Part shown: positions 10,476-21,125 of the stretch, piece after piece
Layout of the letters: every line of letters starts with the position of its first letter
Numbering within the stretch: the first letter of the stretch is position 1
Assembly (NCBI GenBank): GCA_964020975.1
Contig: OZ026618.1
Location: 38,516,390 to 38,580,389, forward strand
From: Hermodice carunculata
Taxonomy: Eukaryota; Annelida; Polychaeta; Eunicida; Amphinomidae
Length of the DNA stretch: 64,000 bases
Reading direction: 5' to 3'
Notes under the pieces: generated by a model
The model's input: only the letters and a program-made list of their open reading frames with translations
Databases searched by the model: none
What the model was told of the DNA's origin: nothing
Program-made: the position numbers and the translations under genes

Positions 10476-11418
10476 TACAGCCCAACAGTAAGTAAAATTG
10501 GCCTCATTTACTCATTTCAACAGGTTTTGCTGCATGCTGAAAATTTACTTTGCGTTGTCTCCCTGTCTCATCAGAATTGACAAGGTGTATGATGTGAAAC
10601 ATGATTTTTAATGACACATGGCCTCACCTGGAAAATGAACAATCATTTACAGCTGAAATGGGTGTTTATCAAGGCCTCTGTGAACAGTGTCTGTCAGACA
10701 GGCTGCCATCAGAGGGAGGCTCTCTCACACCAGGTTTCACTGTATGGTCCTATTTATAGCATCAGAAGACATATCCCAGTATATGCAGATGCTTTAAATA
10801 GATTTTCCAGTTTAGTCTTTGTCACATTTTTGCAGCAGCCTCAGGGATATTGGCCTCAAAATGGACCAATAAAAGTTAGGAGTAACATCTCAATAATGTT
10901 ATGCCTACACAACATATAATTAGCAGGGACAAATATCCACTGGTGAGTTCAATATATGAGAAGGATGTAAAGGGTATTTCCGTGCTGGCCCACTGAGCCA
11001 TTTTATTTTCCATACCTGCATATACTGAAAGCCTTCTTTTTTTCTGTACTTCATACTGGACATTACTTTGGAACATTTTTATTTTTTGTACGCTCTACTC
11101 AAAATTATTTCCTGTACCAGCACACTGGGACCTCCCACACCTATCCCCACCCCCCGCCCCACCCCTTAATCCTCTTCATATGACTCCAGCTGTGAACTTA
11201 ATATTGCCATATGTCAGGATCAGCTTCTGGCTCATGCACATATATATATTACAGACACTTAATAGAACCTTTTTATTTTCTGTAGGTTGTACTCAGACAA
11301 AATTATTCTCTGCTCAGCACACTTGACCCCCCCCCCCCCGCCCCCCCTCCCCCCCCCCCCCCGTCATGAGTCCAGCTGGGAACTTGAGTCCAGGAACCTG
11401 AGTTTAACTACAACTTAA
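10476..11418. other. no gene recognised; C-rich tracts
   Basis: Two poly(C) tracts (about 11135-11165 and 11323-11362) each follow similar sentences ('tgtacgctctactcaaaattatttcctgtaccagcacac' and 'tgtaggttgtactcagacaaaattattctctgctcagcacac'). A local segment of about 190 bp therefore seems to be repeated. No coding signal. Confidence 0.5.
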
Positions 11419-11657
11419 CCTTTTCAGTGCCAAATTTTGAACTGAGTCAACAGCTTTTCTCGGTGCGCATTGGGCGCATTGCGCCTAATGCGCACCGAGA
11501 AAAGCTGTTGACCTGGGGTATTCTCTCTGGAACTATAGGCATACTGGTACTTGAATATAAGGTCTTTTTACGATGAATAGGAATCTGAGATCCTTATGAT
11601 AATCCGCCTAGTTTGACTTTAGTAAATCGACTGTAGACATGATTGGCACTGAAAGAG
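11419..11657 (+). mobile_element. TTAA-flanked MITE family A, near-complete
   Basis: This is the reference A copy: 239 bp between TTAA (11415-11418) and TTAA (11658-11661). Ends are CCTTTTCAGTGCCAA and TTGGCACTGAAAGAG. The hairpin spans about 11445-11512, with arms GTCAACAGCTTTTCTCGGTG and CACCGAGAAAAGCTGTTGAC and a GCGC-rich loop. The right half is the A tail (ggaactataggcatactggtacttg...). TTAA targets with CYYTTT ends resemble piggyBac-derived MITEs (inference). Confidence 0.9.
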
Positions 11658-12564
11658 TTAATATTTCTGTATCGTTGGGATCAGTTTCTAGCTCACATAT
11701 AAATATCACAGACACTTAATTAGTCCATACCCAGCTGTGGCTCTAAATTGGGCATCCACAAAGCTTTCTGTCCACATTTTCTGCATCACTCTACAAGCCG
11801 TATGAAAAGAATTCATCATACTATTAAACTGGACTTGCCATATTATTGGTGATTGGCTATCCAATTTAATATGCAGGGTGCTGTGGGAATTTCCATAATG
11901 TGACACTGAAGTTCAGATCTAAGCTGTGAATATGTTTTATTAATTATACATAATGAATGGTGACAATTTACATTTAAATCATTTCTGCATTTTCAGAGTC
12001 AGAAAGATGGAAAAAGTGATTAAGGGGACAGAGGCCCTAAAAAGGAAGAATATGTACATGGTAAATGAGAATTGCACATCAAAATTCCTTGTGTGCTTTC
12101 ATACAATTTTTTACCAACATTCTGCGAACTACTTTTAATTCCATGGTCTTTAATTGCTGGGCAATTCACAGCACATCTGCTACATAGGCAACGAAAAAAA
12201 TAATCTCTCAACAAATATGGCATTGCAAAAAGTTACCTTTGACATGGTTTATACGGGCCTTTCAGGATGAACTAACTGTAGATGGATTAAGGTAAACCTG
12301 GGCCAACACAGTTTTTCTTAGTATATTGTATGTCCTTGACTAGCTGCTGGTAAAGGCATTTAAGGATAAACTTGATATGGAAGATTAAGGTAATGAAAGT
12401 CCACGTCAACATGTTTTTCTCAGTGGTTATGTTCCTGTCTATCCATTGGCTTCCAACACCTCTACAGTCAACCAGTTCTTTGAGCTCTTCATGGAATTTT
12501 GGGACCACGGGCTCTTCATTGTTGGGAAAGCGGTGCATGATTTTCTAATTTTTAGAGAAAAGGG

Positions 12565-12935
12565 AACATGGGCCTGTGTATGGGACAGAGAGCATCTAGA
12601 CTTGTATATGGGACAGACAGCATACATGTAGGCCTGTGTATTGGACTGGGAACACAGGCATGTACACGAAACATGGAACACAGCCTGTGCATGGAACAGA
12701 GAACACATGCCTATATATGGGGCCGAGAACATAGGCCTGTGCATGGGACAGAGGCCATAGGCCTATGAGTGGGACAGAGAACACAGGCCTGTACATGAAA
12801 CATGGAACACAGCCCATGGCATGGAACAGGGAACCCAGGCCTATAAACAAAATATAGAACACAGGCCAAAGCATGGCCTGTACATGGGACAGAGAACATC
12901 AGGCATGTGCATGGGACAGGGAGCATACCCTGTGC
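12565..12935. repeat. minisatellite, about 27-30 bp unit
   Basis: Roughly a dozen imperfect units of the type 'gaacacaggcctgtgcatgggacaga'. The array yields apparent repetitive open frames on both strands, which are artefacts of the repeat. Confidence 0.85.
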
Positions 12936-13228
12936 TTAGGACACTGAGTTACAGTTTAATTGGGAACATAAAATTTAAGGAAAATGAATTTTCCTCCTGA
13001 GGAAAATTAGATGCCTGGCAGATTCTTTCTTGAACAAGAGAGGCACATGTTCATGGCGAGATTCACTCTGAGTGTAATTCAAGATTATATTCAGCACTAA
13101 ATATCATTAAAAGTCTCAAAACTTGTGTTGTGAGTATCTTGGGTATTTGGGGTTGTTAGGAAGCGGTTTCACTATATATATATATATTTAGGTGGACAGA
13201 CAGATAGAGAGATACATACATGTACATA

Positions 13229-13402
13229 CAGTGAAAACTCATTACAATGACACCATCTGTCCCTTAAAAAATGTGTCAGATAACTGAATATGTCAGATAA
13301 ATGAATCAAGTAACAAAGAAAATAAACTTTTTCCCATGAAAATTTGTGTCAGTATATTGAATATGTTGGATATCTGAGTGTCGTTATAATGAGGTTTCAC
13401 TG
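13229..13402. mobile_element. CAGTGAAA MITE, Tc1/mariner-like
   Basis: TA, then CAGTGAAAACTCATTACAATG, with CGTTATAATGAGGTTTCACTG and TA at the right. The 174-bp length is identical to the opposite-orientation copy at 40411-40584, with shared inner words 'gtcagata' and 'gaaaatttgtgtca'. Confidence 0.88.
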
Positions 13403-13744
13403 TACATATGGAGCTATCTTCTTTGAAGCTGACCAGACATGATATGAAGACTGTCACTCTCAATCAGCTGATGGTCATGTTCTGCCAAGCTTCCCACTGG
13501 ACGAGCAGTAATTACTGCCAATAGTTTTCCATATCTACTTCACACAGGCTCTACACTGCTGTAACTGACACAGTGTATCACTTGGCAGTAGAGCAAAGAA
13601 GCTGTGTCCAGTCTCAGTTCAGATGCCCTCAAATTCATCACATCTAAATTTAACAATAAAGCCAACTTCATTATTAAAAAAAAAAATCCACTTACCCACT
13701 TTGAGCAGTCTGAGAGTATACTGTCATTGATAAAATTCAAATTA

Positions 13745-13923
13745 CAGTGGTACTTGCTGTATGCAACCAATGCCCTGAGCAGCCGCATTACTTTTTGTGG
13801 TCACTTGGCTCGAACATACGAGTCAGTTTCTTTATTAAAATTTACCTGTGGTGACAGATCACCTGCTGTTTATGGCCACTTTTTCTTGGCAGAAGGGGTG
13901 GCCACATACAGCAGGTACCACTG
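13745..13923. mobile_element. CAGTGGTAC MITE, second copy
   Basis: Ends CAGTGGTACTTGCTGTATG and CATACAGCAGGTACCACTG. The interior 'ggccactttttcttggcagaaggggtggccacatacagcagg' is nearly identical to the copy at 4557-4733. TA precedes the left end; TTA follows the right. Confidence 0.85.
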
Positions 13924-14024
13924 TTAATGAACAAACCATGAGAGTAACTCCATCCAACTAAAAGATGTCAGGAGAGTAGCAAATTCTGTGTCTCAAGTTT
14001 ACAGGAGGACTTCAGATATCGGGG

Positions 14025-14165
14025 CTGGCCAACTGGAGCATTGTAGCAAAATTTTGCTCCATGGTTCTTGAAAAATGCTACAGAATTTATCCCAAATGAG
14101 TGTTTATCATGTTAAAAAATGGAGAAAATGCTCCAGAAAATCTAAATTTTGCAACAGAGATTTCC
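14025..14165. repeat. possible short inverted-repeat element
   Basis: 'actggagcattgtagcaaaattttgctcc' at the left and 'ggagaaaatgctccagaaaatctaaattttgc' at the right share inverted 'tggagcatt' words. The boundaries are unclear. Confidence 0.35.
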
Positions 14166-14311
14166 ACTTGGATAGTGCTAGATATTTATGCTTTCTTAAA
14201 TTAAAGTGAACATTCAAAACAAGTAAATGAAAGATGTATGCTTGTTACACATGCAGTTTCCTGTACATTTTGTGCCCATTTATATCAAATTTGAGGCAAA
14301 CTTTAGAGAAC

Positions 14312-14414
14312 CACATCCAGAGTGTCAAAGCTTTCCTTGGCATGGGTTGGGCACTTAGTGCCCAACCATACCAAGGGAAGGTGTTGACTCAGTCTTAATT
14401 CAAGGGGGAAGGGG
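14312..14414 (-). mobile_element. TTAA-flanked MITE family B, half copy
   Basis: This contains the B hairpin (TTGGCATGGGTTGGGCAC, loop, GTGCCCAACC..) and the complete hairpin-side terminus 'gactcagtcttaattcaagggggaagg' up to TTAA at 14415-14418. The tail half is missing upstream. Confidence 0.8.
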
Positions 14415-14470
14415 TTAAGGTACTGGTGGCAAAGTTCCCTTCTTCACTGGGCCACTCACTTTAAGTAATT

Positions 14471-16279
14471 GTGGTAGTTTTTTCTTTCTCCTTTAAAAAA
14501 AAACAAAAAAAACCCACTGATATAAAACTATCCCTAAGAGTGAACAACGAAGTTATCACTAATGAAGGAAATATTGCTACATGCTTTAACGAACACTTCA
14601 CATCCATTGCCAGTCAATTATTGTCTAAAGTTCCCAAAGGTGATAAGTTATATGATGGACTGGAAAAGATTCAAGGCTTTGTTGACAGCAAGGTTCCTGT
14701 TGGTGTAAACTTCATCATACCTCTTATGAAAGAGTCTGATGTCGTTACTAAGGTGGAAAAGCTAGACTGTAAGAAGTCAAGAGGTACAGATGATCTTGAT
14801 GTCAGGTTACTGAAAGCAGCTTTGCCATGTATTTCAAAACCACTAACTAAGATACTTAATTTAAGCATAGAAACAAGCATATTTCCAACTGACTGGAAAA
14901 TAGCCAAAGTTACCCCAATTCACAAGGATGGTGAAACAATGGATGTGAATAATTATAGACCAATATCTGTTTTGTCTGCTTTGTCCAAAATTCTAGAAAG
15001 GCATGTCCATTCCTGTTTCTATCAATTTCTTACTGATTATAATCTCCTCTGTTCATGTCAGTCTGGGTTCCGGAAATGTCATTCATGTGAGACCAGTTTA
15101 AACAAATTACTAGATTTGTGGTACAAAGCTTTAGATGATGGTCAGATGGTGGGGACAGTCCTACTTGATTTACAAAAAGCTTTTGATTTAGTTGATCATC
15201 ATCTTCTTCTGGAAAAACTGAAGGTTTATGCGTGTTCTGATATGGCACATAAATGGTTTAAGTCTTATCTTACTGATAGATATCAAGCAGTGTGTATTAA
15301 GAAAGTGATGTCTAAGCCCCAAAAGGTGGTATATGGAGTTCCTCAGGGCTCAATACTAGGGCCCCTTTTCTTTATTATATTCATCAATGACCTCCCACTG
15401 TACCTAGGTGAGGGAGAGATTAATATGTATGCGGATGATACAACTTTTCATGTAGTTGGTTCTTGTATAAAAGATATTGAAGAAAGGTTAAATGCCAAAG
15501 CAAATACAGCTGGAATGTGGTGTCAAAACAATAGATTACTTGCGAATCAAAACAAAACAAAAACTATGTTATTAACTTCAAAAAGAAGAGCTGCAGCATT
15601 GGATGATGATAATCTGAAAATTTATTTAGAAGATGCCTTGCTGGAAAATGTAAGCCAGCAAAAAATTCTTGGTCTATGGATAAACAGGTTTTTGACTTGG
15701 GATGCACAAGTTTCTAATATTTGTAAGAAGGTTGCAGTTAATCTAAATATCCTGAGGAAAATACGACATTTCATACCCTTCTATGTAAGAAAAATGTTTA
15801 TAAGTGCCTACATTTTGCCACATATAGACTACTGCTGTAGCATTTGGGGTAACTGCAAAAAGTCTTTACTAAGAAAAGTTCAGCGTCTCCACAAACAGGC
15901 TGCCTATTTAGTAGTGAATAACAATGAATTTCAGAGTTATGCAAAGATAGTTAAGAAGCTCCATTGGATGACAATTGAGGAAAGAATTTTTTACAGGAAA
16001 TCTCTACTTGTGTTCAAGGCTTTGAATGGTATGGCACCAGACTATCTCTCAAAAATGTTCCATTATGTGAAAGATGTACAGTCTGTGAATTTAAGATCAA
16101 CTAATTGTGATAAACTCTACATTTCTCGTCCCAAAACTGGGTATCAAAAAATGACTTTCAGTTATGATGGAGCCACAGCTTGGAATAAGCTACCTAATGA
16201 AGTAACAAAATCTGCTACGTTGTTGTCATTTAAAAGGAACTGTACAAGATACATTATTTCATTACGTGATAATGAGTAA
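14471..16279 (+). CDS. LINE reverse transcriptase (ORF2 fragment)
   Basis: An open frame of 602 codons. It encodes an RNA-dependent DNA polymerase for target-primed reverse transcription of LINE RNA. Visible motifs: YRPIS at residues 162-166; LLDLQKAFD at 231-239 (first metal-binding Asp 233); PQGSILGP from 291; YADD at 320-323 carrying the catalytic Asp pair. The CR1/Jockey-group carboxy-terminal region follows: HIDYCCSIWGN at 451-461, then KLHWMTIEERI and AWNKLPNEV. The first codon is GTG, not ATG; the first in-frame ATG is codon 86. The frame is therefore a truncated body, not a natural start: it lacks the apurinic-like endonuclease and any ORF1. The RT core itself has no stop or frameshift and its catalytic residues are intact, which suggests a relatively young insertion. 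Confidence 0.9.
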   Translation: MVVFSFSFKKKQKKPTDIKLSLRVNNEVITNEGNIATCFNEHFTSIASQLLSKVPKGDKLYDGLEKIQGFVDSKVPVGVNFIIPLMKESDVVTKVEKLDCKKSRGTDDLDVRLLKAALPCISKPLTKILNLSIETSIFPTDWKIAKVTPIHKDGETMDVNNYRPISVLSALSKILERHVHSCFYQFLTDYNLLCSCQSGFRKCHSCETSLNKLLDLWYKALDDGQMVGTVLLDLQKAFDLVDHHLLLEKLKVYACSDMAHKWFKSYLTDRYQAVCIKKVMSKPQKVVYGVPQGSILGPLFFIIFINDLPLYLGEGEINMYADDTTFHVVGSCIKDIEERLNAKANTAGMWCQNNRLLANQNKTKTMLLTSKRRAAALDDDNLKIYLEDALLENVSQQKILGLWINRFLTWDAQVSNICKKVAVNLNILRKIRHFIPFYVRKMFISAYILPHIDYCCSIWGNCKKSLLRKVQRLHKQAAYLVVNNNEFQSYAKIVKKLHWMTIEERIFYRKSLLVFKALNGMAPDYLSKMFHYVKDVQSVNLRSTNCDKLYISRPKTGYQKMTFSYDGATAWNKLPNEVTKSATLLSFKRNCTRYIISLRDNE

Positions 16280-16462
16280 ATGTACTGTCATTGTATCTTA
16301 AATACTCTTAAAGCCCATATTTTATTGTATAACAAAATGTACCATGTGTATTTTACTGTATTTGTCTTTTAGAGGGCCTCAGGGAAGATTAGTATTCTGC
16401 TATACTAACTGAGTTACCCTCTATAAATAAAGCTCTCTATATATATATATATATAAATTTGG
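14471..16462 (+). mobile_element. CR1/L2-like non-LTR retrotransposon, 5'-truncated
   Basis: The reverse-transcriptase frame is followed by a 3' region of about 180 bp ('agagggcctcagggaagattag...gttaccctctataaataaagctctc') and a (TA)n tail at 16439-16456. CR1/L2-type LINEs commonly end in short tandem repeats rather than poly(A) (family knowledge). No endonuclease domain lies upstream, and the sequence changes character at about 14495, so the copy is truncated at its 5' end as expected from incomplete target-primed reverse transcription. The related 3' phrase 'tgagggcctctggggagaggg' recurs at 61880. Confidence 0.85.
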
Positions 16463-16635
16463 AAATGTTATGCATGAAGTCTTTAAATTTCAGATTCATT
16501 TTAATGAAGTAGGTTTCCTGGAAATATATTCATTTCTGCAAATAAACATCAACATCCTAACACTGTAACCAATTTTGATCTGCGGAACTTCATTTTGTGA
16601 CAGCTTTCCTTGTTCAATCCAAAACTCATGTTTAT
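16463..16635. other. no recognisable feature
   Basis: A+T-rich sequence between the LINE tail and a family B fragment. Confidence 0.4.
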
Positions 16636-16744
16636 AGCCCTTTCCTTTTTAAACCGGCCAAAACTGGCTGGTGGTTAAATGTCTTCTGCGTTCAGTGCTT
16701 TCAACTTATTTCAACAGTACATAACAAACTAGACAGACCTTAAA
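16636..16744 (+). mobile_element. family B MITE, tail-end fragment
   Basis: The sequence 'ccctttcctttttaaaccggccaaaactggctggtgg' and 'gtcttctgcgttcagtgctttcaac' matches the tail end of B at 60521-60600. The hairpin half is absent. Confidence 0.75.
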
Positions 16745-17371
16745 CCTAAAGCATTGACTGAAGGGTTCGCCATCTGGAGATAACACAGTAACGAGCCCTA
16801 ACGATCATATAATTAGGCTGCCATTTGCTCAAGTTAGGTCATGGTGACACCCAAATCTAATCAGATCCTCTTGGCATACTAGATAAGCAAAGGCTTACTG
16901 CCAAATTTGAGCAAAATACATTAAGCATTCTGGAAATATTGCGGCAACGAGTCCTAACGAGCATGTAATTAGGCTGCCATTTGCTCAAATTAGGCCATGG
17001 TGATACCAAAATGTAATCAGTTCATCCTGCCAGGTAAGATAAGCATATTGCCAAATTTGAGCAAAGTACATGGAGGCATTCTGTAGATATCGCAGTAACA
17101 AGAATGTGCACAGCCGGACGGACGGAAATCCAGAGCATGTAATTAGGCTGCCATTCGCTCAAATTTGGTCACCTTAGGTGACCTCAAAATCTAATCAGTT
17201 CACCTTGCCAAATTTGAGCAAAATAAATGGAGGCATTCTGTAGATATCTCCGTGTAATGAGAATGTGCACATCCGGATTGATGGAAATCCGGATGGACAT
17301 GGGATGGATGGACATATGGATGGACGGACAACACAAAACAGAAAGGGTCCCCATGGGGTGGACCCTTAAAA
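16745..17371 (+). mobile_element. Helentron/pearl-like repeat 'H', tandem units
   Basis: This starts at 'ttgactgaagggttcgccat' and contains three related units of about 150 bp ('gtaattaggctgccatttgctcaaat...taatcagttcat...ttgccaaatttgagcaaa...ggaggcattctgtagatatc'). It then has GGACGGACGG-type blocks (17110, 17320) and a 3' hairpin 'gggtccccatggggtggaccc' before TTAAAAAC. The same layout occurs at 30235-30474. Confidence 0.75.
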
Positions 17372-17400
17372 ACAATTTGAGTAACTGAGAATTAAAGATG

Positions 17401-17520
17401 GGACCTGTCAAGATCACATGCCCCAGGTCAACAGCTTACCTTGGCATGGGTTGGGCACTAAGTGTCCAACCAATGCCAAAGAAAGCTATTGGCTTAGTCT
17501 CAATTCAGGTGGGAAAGGAT
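17401..17520 (-). mobile_element. family B MITE, partial
   Basis: 'cctgtcaagatcacatgccccaggtcaacagcttaccttgg' leads into the B hairpin and 'ttagtctcaattcaggtgggaaagg'. Both outer parts are shortened, and the terminal TTAA reads ATTT. Confidence 0.75.
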
Positions 17521-18162
17521 TTATATGTTTTCATGGATTCTTATCTCTATTTTGGATGCAGTTAACTGTACTTCTGCTTGTAAGTCTGAATGTCAATATG
17601 TCAGTAAAAAAGTGCAAAATTTTCATATTTTTTACTTCAAGTATCGTTACAATGCAATGAGAAGATATTGTTTCAAATGCAAAATTGTGTCCCTGGAGAA
17701 TATATTGAACTTCAAAGTCAGTAAGTTTGAGACTGATCTGATAAAAACTGTTTGCATTTTGCTGTCGAAAAGTTCAATTGAGGTGGAATATTAAGATTTA
17801 TCACCAGATATGAACATATTTAGAAGAAAAGTATTTTATTCAAATTAAAACATATTCTAAGGACTTTAACAATTCCCAGCATATAGTTTTTGGTTTCTTT
17901 AAAAGTTACAAGTGTTACAAGCCCTTAACTTGAGCATACTGATATTTCATTGAGGGAAAGGAGCTTTGCATCCACCATCTTGATATAGTTACTCTGCAGG
18001 TAGATTATTGTGCCAAACAGGGGTCAAAATAATGTGAGCCCTTAATTCAGGCCAGAACAGACAGTTTTCTGGCAGGACTGACGGCTTGTGAGATCTATCA
18101 GTCTTGTGCAGGGACAGGACTTACATATACTGAGAAACATTTTGACACAAGCTGACAGTCAC
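17521..18162. other. no recognisable feature
   Basis: A+T-rich sequence. Overlapping short open frames at 17418-17794 have no recognisable domain. Confidence 0.4.
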
Positions 18163-18411
18163 CCCTTTCAGTGCCAAATTTTGGACTGAGTCAGCAGCTT
18201 TTCTCGACATGCATTGGCTGCAATGCACAGCACCCAATTCGTCCAGAGAAAAGCTGTTGACCTGGGGTATTCTCTTTGGAACTATAGGCATACAGGTACT
18301 TGCATGAAAGTTTTTTTTTTTTACCAGGAATACAAATCTGGGATCCCAATGATAATTCAGACTTGTCTGACTTACATAAATAAACTTTAGACGTGATTTA
18401 CACTGAAAGAG
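18163..18411 (+). mobile_element. TTAA-type MITE family A, old copy
   Basis: CCCTTTCAGTGCCAAATTTTGG at the left, hairpin arms 'gtcagcagcttttctcg' and 'agagaaaagctgttgac', A tail, and CACTGAAAGAG at the right. The flanking TTAA motifs are no longer present, and the stem has unpaired changes, so this is an older copy than 11419-11657. Confidence 0.82.
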
Positions 18412-18659
18412 TGTTTGATTAAAGCCTTCATTCTGTCAGTATTTTACAGTTCAATATTTTGAATTTTCTCCAAAACTATACAGCTAGCACAGGCATGGAA
18501 AATGTCATTTCATTTAGGCTTTTAAACACCGCAAGGTCATGAAGTTATTGAGCAGACTCCACTGACCAGAGTCTGAAGGATAAACAAGTATCTTAAAGTG
18601 TCAGTCCAATGAAATGACAGAAGAACTCTGTACTTGCATGTCAAAAAGACAGGTTTAAC

Positions 18660-19000
18660 ATACACTGGCCTTCCCAAAACCTGGGATCCGGCACCTGACC
18701 TTTATGTCCAAGACTTTTAAAAAAAATTCAAAAATCTTAGTTTGTACATGATTATAGTCCTCTACAGGGCCATTGGTTCAGTTCAAACATGGATGACCTT
18801 GACCCACTTCTCAAGGTCACACTGCCACTTATTTGCTGCCGGATGCTGGATTTTATCTTATCCTAGAACCATACCTTACTTGCTGACAAATATAAACTAG
18901 AAGCCAATCAGTGACCGCAAAACCTCTCAGCCAGGACGGAAGGACAGACAGACAGATGGACACATAGGTGACGACAATACCCCTCCAGTACGTCAGGTTA
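18660..19000 (+). mobile_element. pearl-like repeat remnant
   Basis: 'ggatgaccttgacccacttctcaaggtcac' (18790) is followed by a GGACGGAAGGACAGACAGACAGATGG block (about 18930) and a weak hairpin 'ggtgacgac...cgtcaggttac'. The order is the same as in better preserved elements. Confidence 0.45.
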
Positions 19001-19049
19001 CTTCTGTTTAACCTAATGACAAAGCTTTGGTGCAAATGCAATGAGCAGA

Positions 19050-19290
19050 GATATCATGGCAAGGCCATTTTTCTTCAATGCAGCACTGCGACGTAAATTG
19101 TGACCCAGTGACCTAGTTTTCAATAGACACCTGAGGCATCCTTAGGACCAACTGTCATAAATAATTGATGAAGCTACATTCAATATTTTTTTAGATATTG
19201 TGTTAACGGCATTTTTTTCTTCAATGTAGTACTGTGATCTAAATGTGACCTAGTGACCTATTTTTTGATAGGCACCTGTAAAAATGAAAT
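19050..19290 (+). repeat. two 'gtgacctagtgacctag' units
   Basis: Two units begin 'ggccatttttcttcaatgcagcactg' and 'ggcatttttttcttcaatgtagtactg', each followed by 'gacctagtgaccta' and 'gatagacacctg' type sequence. They belong to the same broad repeat class as 30-35 kb. Confidence 0.6.
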
Positions 19291-20034
19291 AATTGCTTCA
19301 AAGTGCCTTCCTGAGAAGCACTCCCCTATACACTTGTATTACATTAAACAAGATGGGTTGAGGTGAATTACATAATGATGGATTGATTCTTTGGGCGTGT
19401 AGAGGCTCCTCTCAATTCATAGAAGGCATTACTTTACATATTATTTCACAGGAGTTGTGGCCAATACTATACAGAACAGAAAAGGCATTTCACTGATTTC
19501 TGTAGATTTAAGCTATCACCTGTATTCTCAGTCTTCCCCTCCAAAGAACAAGCATGCCAAGAGTCTACGAGAGTGAAAACAAAGCAAAATGGAGGACCTT
19601 CAAACAGTCTGCCTCTGAACATCAACATCATCTGCCTACCAGCGTGTTCTGCCCACACAAACAAGACAAAAGTATTTATACCGCTTGGAGCTGGCGGCAC
19701 TCTGGAGTACCAGGTGGCTCCAATACACCTCTTCAGTTGCTACACAAGCATACAACATAGCCATTCCAAGCTCGTCTGGAGCGGTATGAATTTCTTTGGT
19801 GCCAAATTTGTAGTTCAAGTTGTTGTTTCAGTTTTCCTTTTCCTCCAGTTTTTGTTTTGGTTCTGTGATGACAGGGGTGCTACATGTACATGTCCATAGT
19901 GCACATGTATATATTATGCATGCAGTCTTTATAGAAAGGCCATTGGTCCATTTAAATAGTATTTTCACCAGTAAGGCTATTTTATCTGCCATATTATTTC
20001 ACCACTGGCTTTACCTGGTTTTTGCATACCCATT
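19291..20034. other. no gene recognised
   Basis: Several overlapping short open frames lie on both strands between 19467 and 19899, without domains or agreement on one frame. ACATGTACATGT words occur near 19880. Confidence 0.4.
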
Positions 20035-20038
20035 TAAT

Positions 20039-20145
20039 CCTTTCTTCGGTAGAATCAGACTGAATCAACAGCTTTCCCTGGTATAGGTTGGATGCATGGT
20101 CTCCAACCTATGCCAAGCAGAGCTGTTGACCTGGTACATGCTATC
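20039..20145 (-). mobile_element. family B MITE, hairpin half
   Basis: TTAA (20035-20038) is followed by a B-like terminus with arms 'aatcaacagctttccctgg' and 'ccaagcagagctgttgacc' and the loop 'ggttggatgcatggtctccaacc'. The sequence after the right arm is unrelated to the B tail. Confidence 0.75.
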
Positions 20146-20729
20146 ATAACAGGCCTTGTACAATTTTCAACGAAAATGCTTTTTTTTAGTGAAGACAGAA
20201 GTAAATAAAACATTAAGCCTGAAGAAATTTTACATCTGTCCACTTTTGCACACTTTCAGGTGGAATGTGTGAGAGGGGTTAATATGGGTCTCGCCTGCTC
20301 CTCAGTCCCCTTTGAAATAAAATATGCAAATATGTCTACACCAAGGGTTAATATCTAATTCAATGAACACAAACAAGTCTTCTGTTTTCTTATTAGATTT
20401 TCATTTCCAGCAGCCCTGGTGAAGTGACACTCCAATTGGCAGTATCAAACAATTAATCATGTTTATAACTATAATATATACTTCCTTCCATCTCAAACAT
20501 GATTATATACTTGTCCCTGAAGAGCAACTCTACTGGCAAAACTGGTTGGACTATCAACAGCGGGCATTACACGGAGTTCTGTCCTCACCAAGTCTTTTTT
20601 CATGATTACATACTTAACAAACTGTTCATTTTTGAAAACCAAACTGTGTTTGTAATATGCAGCTACTGTTATTGTAAGTGAAGTCATTTCTAACTAAGAA
20701 ATTACCTAATTTTATTATAAAAGTAACTA
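20146..20729. other. mostly unrecognised; SINE tail-like words
   Basis: At 20265-20300, 'gtgagaggggttaatatgggtctcgcctg' resembles the 3' part of the SINE at 1255-1490. No other signal was found. Confidence 0.35.
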
Positions 20730-21125
20730 GATATAATAGTGGTGCTTGCACCACTGAGGGGACCACTGTATACAAATATGGGTCAAGGTCATCCATCTTT
20801 GATCTTGACCTAGCTTTTACAGAAGACAATAATCCTGTTCAATATGAAAGCCCTAGCTTAAAAACTTCTCAAGTTATCATGCCAATGCCAAATTCACTAT
20901 TGTGGCTCTGTGACCTTGGGAATTGGGTCAAGGTAACCCATCTTAAAAGTTAAGGTAGCCCTTATAGAAGACTAAAAGCCTGTGCAATATGAAAGCCATG
21001 GCTCAAAAACTTCTCAGGTTATCATGTGGAAATGATCCGGTCAGACACAAGGAGGAACAGACACCGTACGGCTGGACGGAACCTGCAATCACTACACGGG
21101 ACTCGCCTTCGCGGTCCCCTGACAG
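20730..21125 (+). mobile_element. Helentron/pearl-like repeat, two units
   Basis: Two units contain 'caatatgaaagccctagcttaaaaacttctcaagttatcatg' type sequence and 'ggtcaaggtcatccat'. They are followed by 'acggctggacggaacc' and a 3' hairpin 'gggactcgccttcgcggtcccc'. Confidence 0.6.

Noticed and set aside
12439-12926. Cysteine-rich repetitive frames on both strands
   Set aside because: They follow the 27-30 bp minisatellite period, and every frame looks similar; no gene signal.
15030-15248. Minus-strand frames inside the LINE
   Set aside because: Shadows of the reverse-transcriptase frame on the opposite strand.
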